Shown: piece by piece, positions 25,717 to 32,930 of the stretch | Position numbering within the stretch: the stretch's first letter is position 1 | How the letters are laid out: each line of letters starts with the position of its first letter | Source: JAFDVL01 sp963794955 | GTDB taxonomy: Bacteria; Acidobacteriota; Blastocatellia; RBC074 | Length of the DNA stretch: 64,000 nucleotides | Assembly (NCBI GenBank): GCA_963794955.1 | Contig: CAWCGF010000022.1 | Location: 62,001-126,000, forward strand | Direction: 5' to 3' | Translations under genes and position numbers: made by a program | The notes under the pieces: generated by a model | What the model saw: only the letters and a program-made list of their open reading frames with translations | Told to the model about the DNA's origin: nothing | The model's database searches: none

Positions 25717-28011
25717 TTATGCCAACCCCTTTCTCTTGCGCAAGAACCATTCGGCACTCGCCAGTCCGATTAGCAGCAAAAGGTTAATGGGCATATCCCA
25801 CAAATCCAAACTGATGCGCTCCGAGTTTTTGCCTTCGAGATACGTGAGTTCTTCGATCAATTCATTGGCTTTGCTGAGCGGGAAATACTTGCCGCCGGTT
25901 TCTGCTGCGATGCGTTTGAGTAGTTCGACGTTTTGCGCAGCATCGTGAAATTCACGGTTCAGTTCCGTTACTAAAAAACTGGATTGCGCCGTGCCGAGCG
26001 TTGCGCCGGCTTTACGCGCCGTCATTTCGATTTTGTATAAGCCTTGCTCATCGGGTTTGTACTCGGTTTGATAATCGTTTGCGTCGGCTGATTCTGCCGG
26101 GAAATTGAAGGCCATCGGCATCTCTATTGTTTGCCCAGAGGGCTTGGTAATGCGTGCCGTCACGGTCGCGTCTTTGACGGCCTCAAACTTTTTGTCATGC
26201 ACCTCGCTGCGGATGCGAACGGGGTCACCTGCAGCATAGACATCGCGCTCTGACAATACCTCAATCGGGTTCGGCGTCGTGCTAACCAAGTAGCGCAGTG
26301 TCTGCCGCCAGAAGTTTTCGTGCGATGTGTTCTTGGATTCTAATTGCATCCGCCAGCGCCATGTGTCATTCGTTAAGAACGCCATCGTCCGTCCGCGCCC
26401 GTAACGTTGCTCCGCCAGTAGCGGCACGGTGCGTGCTTTATCTTTGGCATTGCGCGCTTCGAGGATGACGGTAGCGCCCGGTTTTATGGCGGTCAAATAT
26501 TCAGGAATCGTGATCGGCGGCAACCCGTCCCATTCTTTGGCAGATTGTTCGCGGTTATCGGCCAACCGCGTAATTGCGTGTTTGGCTCCCCGCTGCGTCA
26601 AGGCCGCTTTCCAAGTGCCTGGCTCCATTACCTCCGAGCCATCTACCCGATCATCCAGGATGAATGGCAATAAATCAGCAATTGGGGTATTGGCATATTT
26701 CCCTGCGTCAAAAGCGCGGCTACCACCCAAGGCGAGTAAGCCGCCGCCGCGCCGTGCTACAAATTGTTCGATCATCCGCAATTGCTCGAAGCTGAAGAAG
26801 TTGGCTTCAATCGAGCCAAGCACAAAGCCTTGATAGCTAAACAACTCTTCCACCGTGAGCGGAAAGCCTTTCTCCAACTGATTAGCGTTTTCCACGCCTT
26901 GCCGATAAAATTTGCCATCAGCGGAACGCAACGAAGAAACCAGCACCACGTTCTTTTCATTCTTGTTCAGCGAAAACCGCATCTTGCCATATTCCCAACG
27001 CGGCTCGCCTTCGATGTAGAGCACCTTGGGTTGTTCGTTCGTGATCTCAATTAACGTTTCCTGCGCGTTATCTTCGGTGGTGTATTCACCATCAAGCGGC
27101 GCGATATTGAAGGTATATTTGTGGGTGCCGGGCGATGAGGGTACGAATTCCAACGTGACGGTTTGCGCTTCGCCGCCTTTAATGTCGAACGCTTCGGTCT
27201 TGAGCGAATGCCCATCTTCGCTGACTTGAATCGTCACTTTGCCACTCTCAAATCCACTTAACCGGACTAGCGCATCGGCGATCACCGCCGAACCTGTCAG
27301 AATGCGACGCGGCGTATTCACGCGCACCATTTCCGCATCCTTGAATTTTTCCGTACTCCCTGTGCCGAGGGTAAAGACAGGCAGGTTTTTGGCGCGCAAC
27401 TCGCGCAACGCTGCGCCGATGTCACGCGGTGCATTCATTCCGCCGTCGGAAATCAACACCAGTGCCGCGAGCGCATTGCCTGATGAATCCTTCACGGCTT
27501 GTTGTAACGCCACGGCAATATCCGTGCTGCCGCCTTCCGCTGTAAGTTGATTGGGATCAGTGAGCTTGGTGAGGTCGGAACCGAATTTGAAATAATTCGT
27601 CTTGAACTTGGCGTCCAGCCCCTTGGAAAAAGGACTGCTCGTGTTGAGCAAGTCTTTGACCGCCTGATTGCGCGTGGCTCCATTTTCATCGTTGAGTTGC
27701 ATACTGCGCGAGTCATCGCCCAGCACGGCAATATAATTCGCTTTGGGGATGACTGACGAAACTACTAAAGCCGGGCGCATCAGCAAGAGTGCCAGAAAAG
27801 CAATTAGTACTACTCGCAACGTCGCCAAACTGATACGCGGCAGCGAATCGAGCTTGATGGTTCCACGGAAATAGAGAAAGTAAATGAGGCCGACAGCCAG
27901 GAGCACAAGCAACGTCAGCACAAAGAACGAGGGGCGCGCGATCAAACTCAGTTGACCTTTCGCAAAGATCGAAGGCTTGTACTTGAAGAAGAATTGAACC
28001 AATTGATCCAT
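25717..28011 (-). CDS. Membrane protein with VWA-like and GATase-like domains
   Basis: Two N-terminal helices (FFVLTLLVLLAVGLIYFLYF, then LATLRVVLIAFLALLLMRPA) and one at the C-terminus (INLLLLIGLASAEWFLRKRK) anchor a large periplasmic part. A von Willebrand A-type domain begins IAVLGDDSRSMQL (MIDAS DxSxS) with GGSTDIAVALQQA and LVLISDGGMNAPRDI. A class-I glutamine-amidotransferase-like domain follows (VLYIEGEPRWEYGKMRF, GGGLLALGGSRAFDAGKY) without an obvious nucleophile Cys. These proteins accompany MoxR ATPase/BatA clusters; no MoxR gene is present here. First gene of the four-gene set, with a candidate promoter at 28100-28129. Confidence 0.85.
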   Translation of the reverse strand: MDQLVQFFFKYKPSIFAKGQLSLIARPSFFVLTLLVLLAVGLIYFLYFRGTIKLDSLPRISLATLRVVLIAFLALLLMRPALVVSSVIPKANYIAVLGDDSRSMQLNDENGATRNQAVKDLLNTSSPFSKGLDAKFKTNYFKFGSDLTKLTDPNQLTAEGGSTDIAVALQQAVKDSSGNALAALVLISDGGMNAPRDIGAALRELRAKNLPVFTLGTGSTEKFKDAEMVRVNTPRRILTGSAVIADALVRLSGFESGKVTIQVSEDGHSLKTEAFDIKGGEAQTVTLEFVPSSPGTHKYTFNIAPLDGEYTTEDNAQETLIEITNEQPKVLYIEGEPRWEYGKMRFSLNKNEKNVVLVSSLRSADGKFYRQGVENANQLEKGFPLTVEELFSYQGFVLGSIEANFFSFEQLRMIEQFVARRGGGLLALGGSRAFDAGKYANTPIADLLPFILDDRVDGSEVMEPGTWKAALTQRGAKHAITRLADNREQSAKEWDGLPPITIPEYLTAIKPGATVILEARNAKDKARTVPLLAEQRYGRGRTMAFLTNDTWRWRMQLESKNTSHENFWRQTLRYLVSTTPNPIEVLSERDVYAAGDPVRIRSEVHDKKFEAVKDATVTARITKPSGQTIEMPMAFNFPAESADANDYQTEYKPDEQGLYKIEMTARKAGATLGTAQSSFLVTELNREFHDAAQNVELLKRIAAETGGKYFPLSKANELIEELTYLEGKNSERISLDLWDMPINLLLLIGLASAEWFLRKRKGLA

Positions 28012-28362
28012 GACGCTTTACCAGTTGGGACTTTCGCCTGTGGTAGCGCAAACTGCCCTGCTGCGGAATGAAGATTACGCTCCCGTAAATGGAGCCGTCA
28101 TTATAGCGAATCCGAGTCTCCTCTGTCGCGCTCAGTTATTATTTTCCGTTTATTTTTGCCTAGGCTTGGGGAGGCGCAACGTTTGCATTACGAAACCAGG
28201 CCTTGGGTTAGCGGCATTCTTGACACTCGTCAGGGTCTTAGGCACACTCGCCTCAGATGGGATAACCGTCAACTAAAATGAATTAATACCCAGGTAATTT
28301 TCAGAACATCAACGCTAGTCACAAGCCTACCACTTGGACTACAAATTTTATGGGAGATTACG
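28012..28362. other. Divergent intergenic region
   Basis: 351 bases between divergent genes. It holds a candidate minus-strand promoter (28100-28129) and, just before the plus-strand isomerase, a GGGAG ribosome site. A TTGACA at 28230-28235 has no good -10 partner. A short open frame at 28010-28276 looks non-coding. No repeat was seen. Confidence 0.5.
28100..28129 (-). promoter_or_regulatory. Promoter of the VWA/caspase-fold/TPR/DUF4159 set
   Basis: Minus strand: GCGACA, an 18-base spacer and a consensus TATAAT, about 90 bases before the ATG at 28011. Confidence 0.45.
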
Positions 28363-29604
28363 ATGTCCATCGCAGATTTTAAGCCCCAATTCATGAAAGT
28401 CGGCGTCTTGACCGCCGCTTTACAAGAACTCACACCACGCGAAAAACGCGATCCCGATCCTGATTTGGCCATTGAAGAGTGGGCACAATTCGCCAGCGAA
28501 CTCGGTGTCAATTACATTCAGCTTTCGGCTGCAGTCCACCCGGACGAAGCCGATATTCCGCCCGAAGCGATGCTTGATCCTGTCGCCAATACATTGGATT
28601 TGCGCCAACCGTTCACCAAAGACCGGGCCAAACGCGTGCAGGCGTGTTTGGAAGCGGCCAAGGTTGGCATCTCGGATGTTGGCTATTTTGACAACATGCT
28701 CCATCACGATCCCACGATTCGGAAAACCAAACACGACTTTATGATTCGTGCCATGGATGCGGCGGTCGCGCTTGGTGCCGAAGCGGTGTGCGGCTTTGTC
28801 GGGCGCAATCAGCAATTGAATATGGATGCGAACCTGGTTGATTTTGAAGAGAGCTTCATCCCGCTGCTGAAGGAATGCAAAGCGCGCGGCTTGCAGTATC
28901 GTAACGAGCAATGCCCGATGCCCGGCTGGGTTCCGGGCGACAATTGGCATAACAACATCGCGTATACGCCCGCGACCTGGATCGCCTTGCATCGCATCTG
29001 TGAAAAACATGGCGTCGGCGATCAGTTCAGGATTCACTATGACCCGTCGCATTCGATCCTCATGGGACAGGACACGCGTTCGATGTTTCAGTACTTGAAA
29101 GACGAAGGCTACAACTTTCTGATCGGCGGCTTTCACGTCAAAGGGCAAGTTACGGATGCGCGTGGCGTATCGGCGTGGGGCTACGGCGGACAAACCGTAC
29201 AGCGCGGCGATATGGTCAACGGCACGCCGTCGGAAAATCCAGCCGACCTGCTGAATGCGTGGAAGAAACAGGTTGTACTGTGCGAACACGAATTGCCCGG
29301 CACAGCGAAGCACGATCCGCTGGCCTATCTGCAAAATCGCACCGTAGATTGGTTAGATCATCAATTGGCGGCGCGCGAACTCTTGCAGTTGGATGTAGCG
29401 AACACATTCCTGATCGTCGAGCACGAATACCCGAAAGCGCGCATTCAGGACAAAGACAAACTGAAACCGATCCTGCAAGGTTCCATCGCGTTCACCCGCA
29501 AGATTGACGAGGCGGCGGCATGTATGTTCGCGTTGCAAAATGAAGTGCTTGCGGCGCAAGGCATTCCTGTGCAGGGCATTGGGCGGCAGGCGTATCGGTC
29601 GTAA
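28363..29604 (+). CDS. Sugar phosphate isomerase/epimerase (TIM barrel)
   Basis: 413-residue cytoplasmic xylose-isomerase-like TIM-barrel protein with no leader. Metal-site candidates are YRNEQCPMPGWVPGDNW (Glu), RIHYDPSHSILMGQD (Asp/His), GGFHVKGQV (His) and LIVEHEYPKAR (Glu). It is longer than the usual 280-residue members because of an insert after the His strand (VSAWGYGGQTVQRGDMVNG) and a helical C-terminal tail, as in isomerases found near ThuA and Gfo/Idh genes. GGGAG precedes the ATG. The ThuA gene follows 92 bases later beyond a hairpin, so both probably serve the same sugar pathway. Confidence 0.82.
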   Translation: MSIADFKPQFMKVGVLTAALQELTPREKRDPDPDLAIEEWAQFASELGVNYIQLSAAVHPDEADIPPEAMLDPVANTLDLRQPFTKDRAKRVQACLEAAKVGISDVGYFDNMLHHDPTIRKTKHDFMIRAMDAAVALGAEAVCGFVGRNQQLNMDANLVDFEESFIPLLKECKARGLQYRNEQCPMPGWVPGDNWHNNIAYTPATWIALHRICEKHGVGDQFRIHYDPSHSILMGQDTRSMFQYLKDEGYNFLIGGFHVKGQVTDARGVSAWGYGGQTVQRGDMVNGTPSENPADLLNAWKKQVVLCEHELPGTAKHDPLAYLQNRTVDWLDHQLAARELLQLDVANTFLIVEHEYPKARIQDKDKLKPILQGSIAFTRKIDEAAACMFALQNEVLAAQGIPVQGIGRQAYRS

Positions 29605-29614
29605 AGAATATCAA

Positions 29615-29678
29615 GACAGGATTCACAGGATTGACATGATTGGTTCAAAATCGTCTTGTCCATCTTGTAAATCCTGTC
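29615..29678. repeat. Nonamer-array inverted repeat between isomerase and ThuA genes
   Basis: Arms at 29615-29641 and 29649-29678 pair over most of their length around a 7-base loop. Each arm is a degenerate 9-base repeat (ACAGGATTC, ACAGGATTG, ACATGATTG on one side). It starts 10 bases after the isomerase stop and ends just before the ThuA ribosome site. Confidence 0.7.
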
Positions 29679-29696
29679 GAAGGGGATGAAGCACGT

Positions 29697-30482
29697 ATGA
29701 AAACCCAAATTATTTTGTTAACTCTTATCACGTTGGCTGGATTGAATGTCTGTAGTGTCGCACAACAAAAAATCCGCGTCACCTACATCACCGAATCCAA
29801 AGGCTTCAAGCACGGCGTCCTGCCCGAATCCGAAAAGATCATGCAGGAACTTGGCAAGCAAAACGGCTTTGAGGTGACGATCTCGCAGGAGTCGGCCAAA
29901 GTCATTACTGCCGAAAATCTGAAGAAGATAGACGTGCTGATCTTCTACACAACCGGTGAATTGCCGTGGAATGACGAACAGAAAAAACTGTTTCTCGACT
30001 TTATCAAAGGCGGCAAAGGCTTCGTCGGCATTCACAGTGCGACTGACACATTTTACAAATGGCCGGAATATGGCGAGATGATCGGCGGCTACTTTGACGG
30101 GCATCCGTGGACGTCAAATACAAAAGTCGCCGTCAGGAAGGATGACAAGAATTTTGCGGTGACCAGGCATTGGGAAGATTCGTGGGAATGGTTGGAAGAA
30201 ACCTATCAGTACAAGCAATTCAACGCCAAAGAATGCAAAGTCGTGATGAGCCTGGATATTGCCAAAACGGATATGACCAGGAAAGGAATCCGAGGCATTC
30301 ACGCCGTTGAAGGTAACGCCAACATCAAGCCCGATTCGTTCCCGCTCGTGTGGTATCGCACGTACGGCAAAGGCCGGGTGTTTTATTCCGAGCCGGGGCA
30401 TAACTCCGAAGTGTGGAATCATCCGAAATATCAAACGATGATTGCGAACGCAATCAAGTGGACGGCGAAGAAATTGAAATAG
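29697..30482 (+). CDS. ThuA-like domain protein (secreted)
   Basis: Signal peptide (IILLTLITLAGLNVCSVAQQ) and one ThuA/trehalose-utilisation domain, a GATase-like fold. Signatures are VTYITESKGFKHGVLPESEK, DVLIFYTTGELPWND, GGKGFVGIHSATDTFYKWPE and GKGRVFYSEPGHNSEVW. Family members act in sugar (for example trehalose or keto-sugar) utilisation, but the chemistry is poorly known. The ATG at 29697 starts the signal peptide and follows AAGGGGATG. Likely co-transcribed with the isomerase gene. Confidence 0.88.
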   Translation: MKTQIILLTLITLAGLNVCSVAQQKIRVTYITESKGFKHGVLPESEKIMQELGKQNGFEVTISQESAKVITAENLKKIDVLIFYTTGELPWNDEQKKLFLDFIKGGKGFVGIHSATDTFYKWPEYGEMIGGYFDGHPWTSNTKVAVRKDDKNFAVTRHWEDSWEWLEETYQYKQFNAKECKVVMSLDIAKTDMTRKGIRGIHAVEGNANIKPDSFPLVWYRTYGKGRVFYSEPGHNSEVWNHPKYQTMIANAIKWTAKKLK

Positions 30483-30501
30483 TTGGATGGCGACCTAATG
30501 A

Positions 30502-30744
30502 CCTGTCCTAAGTGTAACGCCAACGGGGAGTACGCTGTGTGATGTCTACGACAGCAGCACCAGGGGGACGTTGGAGACGCAAAAATTGGATGCGGTGAAG
30601 ACGAGGATTCGCAAGCTGCTCAAATGGTTGAGCAAGGAATTTCGGGTGCCGGAGGTGTTGTCGCAGCAGGGATTTCATTTTTTGAATGGTAGGCAAAATT
30701 CAAGGGCGAGATCATTGCTGACCTCGCCCTTTGTTTTTGGCTGA
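30502..30744 (+). other. Possible decayed gene fragment
   Basis: An open frame without ATG reads LETQKLDAVKTRIRKLLKWL followed by SKEFRVPEVLSQQGFHFLNG, which looks like real helical protein but lacks a start and a ribosome site and runs into a terminator hairpin. I do not recognise it. It may be the remnant of a gene lost between ThuA and the next locus, or chance. Confidence 0.3.
30702..30737. terminator. Bidirectional rho-independent terminator
   Basis: Perfect 9-bp stem AAGGGCGAG (30702-30710) / CTCGCCCTT (30723-30731), followed by TGTTTTT on the plus strand and by GAATTTTG on the minus strand. It separates the convergent ThuA and DUF6345-like genes. Confidence 0.75.
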
Positions 30745-30758
30745 GAACGCGTCTCAGG

Positions 30759-32672
30759 TTAGTTGCTCTTACCCAATGGGATAATCGCCATCTGAGGCCG
30801 ACCGAGCGTGAAGTTCGTGTCTTTGATGAGTGCGCGATAGACCGGAACGGCCTGACCATCAATCATCTGATACCCAATTGCTTCTGACTCTGGCACTATT
30901 TCGAGCGAATGTGTGGCTTCTAACCTACTGGAATCGGCGAAGCGTTGGCGCGCCGCTTGACGCAATTGCTCCAGCGAAGTTTCCACTACACTTTCAGTAG
31001 CCGTCGCTGCGGCTGAAGTGACTCGGAGCAGCGAACTGCGAACGCGAGTTGTCTTGCCGTTGCGGGCATCGAAGGTGACTTCGAGGTGACCAGCTTCAGG
31101 ATCAATGAACGGTACGCCATTAATCAATTGGTCAATGATGACCGTTTTTTCTACCGTGCGAGTATTATCGGTGAAGCCCTCAAAACCGCCGCTTTCTTTG
31201 GTGTCACGAATCATCCCGACGCGAAATTTCTGACCGTTGAGAACGCTCAACTGTCTCGCTAATTCGGTTGCGCGGCTAATCAATTCTTCGTCTGCCACTT
31301 CGTCATTACCAACGGCTGGAATGTCGGACATTTCCATCAGCATCTCGAAGTTGCCATTCTTTTCCACGATCAAAGTTGCATTGTCTGTCTGGACGGCACG
31401 GATTCCCATTGGGCGTTCTTGAATCAAACCGGTATCGTCAAGGTTGATGCTGAGGGATTGGCTCAGTTCCAGGACTTCACGGTTTGAGTTGCTGCGCTCT
31501 GCGACTTGACGAGTGCGCGCCTGACTCGGAATCGCCAGGGGCTGTTGGCGTACGGCGTCGGGACTATCACCATCAGCTTCTGCTGCATTGGCGGTGGCAG
31601 CCGCGAAACTCGCTGCGCTGCGGGCGGAGTACCAGCGCCATTGGCCCCAGTTATTCGCGGCTGCGCCAGCATACAAATATCGTTCATTGTACAAGCGGTC
31701 AGTGGCTTCGGTCTGGTTTGCGCCGAAAGCTACAACCGCGGGACTTTGTCCCGTATTAATGCGCCAACTGGCATCCAGAAACGCAGTGGAGAGGCTTTTG
31801 CCCTTGTTCCATTCTTCCCAGAAAAATTTGCCATAGTTCGGGTTGTCAATCGAAACCGTTTCATAACCAAAGACCATACGGATGCCTTTGGAACGCACGC
31901 CCCACGTAGAATAGGGATTGTTCCCGCCGCTCACCATCACGCTGTTGCAGGTGTCCCAGAACATATAGCGCAGCCGTTCATCGCCATAGCTGTTATAGTT
32001 GCCGCCCAGCGCCATATTTGACGACCGTGCGTTCCACCCGTTGTTGCTCCAGTTCGCTCCCATCGGCACAAAGAAGTTGTTGGGAGAAGACATGCCACCG
32101 TGACCGGAGTGAAACATCACACGCACGCCATCAGCTCCCAGATCAGTTCCGCCTGATGTCCATAGATCGAAGTTGTAGCTGGCAAAATCGTGGAATTGCC
32201 ACACGGATACGGCGCTATCACGACGCGCGAAGTTTGGGGTGTACCAGGTTGTGAAGTAGTTGCGGAAGCCATCAGCGGATTCATGTGTACTGGAAAGATT
32301 CGATTGCATTCCCTGAAAGTTTTCGACGCTGGTGGTGCCGACCATATCGGAGACGCCACTCGTTGACTCTATCCGCATGGGAGAATTCTGTTGACTGGAA
32401 ACGATGTAATCGCCTGATAGTCTACCCTCACCGGCTGGATTCGCCCGATACACTTGGGGCAATGCCTTGCGCGTTAACGTCTCAGTCTTCATTCCCGACT
32501 CTTCTGCGACCTTCTCACGGGTTGGCAAGTTATCCTGTGCCGTGGCTGTGCTGACGTGGCCGACGGAACAGAGCGCCGCGAGTAACAAAGGCGTTGCCAA
32601 GGTTTGGCGGATGGAAAAACGAGATGGTTGGTTCTGACGGGTTTGTGAATATATTTTGGTGTTGTTGGTCAT
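30759..32672 (-). CDS. Secreted DUF6345-like protein with caspase-like His/Cys motifs
   Basis: A twin-type long leader with hydrophobic core (LATPLLLAALCSVGHVSTA, cleavage near ATAQ) precedes about 590 residues. The central domain has a putative catalytic pair: GVRVMFHSGHGGMSSPNN (His) and YMFWDTCNSVMVSGG (Cys), separated by about 60 residues, the order seen in caspase/gingipain-like folds and DUF6345 proteins. Around it are Trp/Asn/Tyr-rich segments. The C-terminal third (ATLIVEKNGNFEMLMEMSDI onward) has a different, beta-rich composition. Substrate unknown. AAGGAG precedes the ATG. The mutS gene lies upstream on the same strand beyond a 110-bp palindrome. Confidence 0.65.
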   Translation of the reverse strand: MTNNTKIYSQTRQNQPSRFSIRQTLATPLLLAALCSVGHVSTATAQDNLPTREKVAEESGMKTETLTRKALPQVYRANPAGEGRLSGDYIVSSQQNSPMRIESTSGVSDMVGTTSVENFQGMQSNLSSTHESADGFRNYFTTWYTPNFARRDSAVSVWQFHDFASYNFDLWTSGGTDLGADGVRVMFHSGHGGMSSPNNFFVPMGANWSNNGWNARSSNMALGGNYNSYGDERLRYMFWDTCNSVMVSGGNNPYSTWGVRSKGIRMVFGYETVSIDNPNYGKFFWEEWNKGKSLSTAFLDASWRINTGQSPAVVAFGANQTEATDRLYNERYLYAGAAANNWGQWRWYSARSAASFAAATANAAEADGDSPDAVRQQPLAIPSQARTRQVAERSNSNREVLELSQSLSINLDDTGLIQERPMGIRAVQTDNATLIVEKNGNFEMLMEMSDIPAVGNDEVADEELISRATELARQLSVLNGQKFRVGMIRDTKESGGFEGFTDNTRTVEKTVIIDQLINGVPFIDPEAGHLEVTFDARNGKTTRVRSSLLRVTSAAATATESVVETSLEQLRQAARQRFADSSRLEATHSLEIVPESEAIGYQMIDGQAVPVYRALIKDTNFTLGRPQMAIIPLGKSN

Positions 32673-32783
32673 ACTTTCTCCTTACCTTGCTTGATGATTA
32701 TTAGTTGTTCTTGGGAAGAGCGTGGCTCACATTAGCTTGCTCTCAACCAGGTAAGAAGAAATGCAAAAAACCTTTCACTAGCC

Positions 32784-32900
32784 GTTACGTGTCAGTAGCC
32801 CAAGCGTCAGCAAAGGCCCCGTTGAGCAAGCGTATATTGCCGCAACAGACGCTTCCTTGAGGCAGCCCTTGCTAACGCGCGCGCCTACTGACACAGCGTA
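32784..32900. repeat. Dispersed palindromic element, copy 1
   Basis: About 115-bp near-perfect hairpin. Outer arms contain TGTCAGTAG (32790-32798) and CTACTGACA (32885-32893); inner parts read GCGTCAGCAAAGGC and GCCCTTGCTAACGC; the centre is GCGTATATTGCCGCAACAGACGC. It aligns along its length with the copy at 44788-44895. Position: between mutS and the DUF6345-like gene. No coding capacity, so REP-like or a non-autonomous mobile element. Confidence 0.8.
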
Positions 32901-32930
32901 ATACAATGGAACCAATCTAGGATTTCATGA

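Noticed and set aside
28010..28276. Short frame in the divergent gap before the isomerase gene
   Set aside because: No ribosome site, no conserved pattern, overlaps the start of the minus-strand VWA gene.
28420..29334. 304-codon minus-strand frame inside the isomerase gene
   Set aside because: No ribosome site or family features; the sense gene has conserved metal-site motifs.
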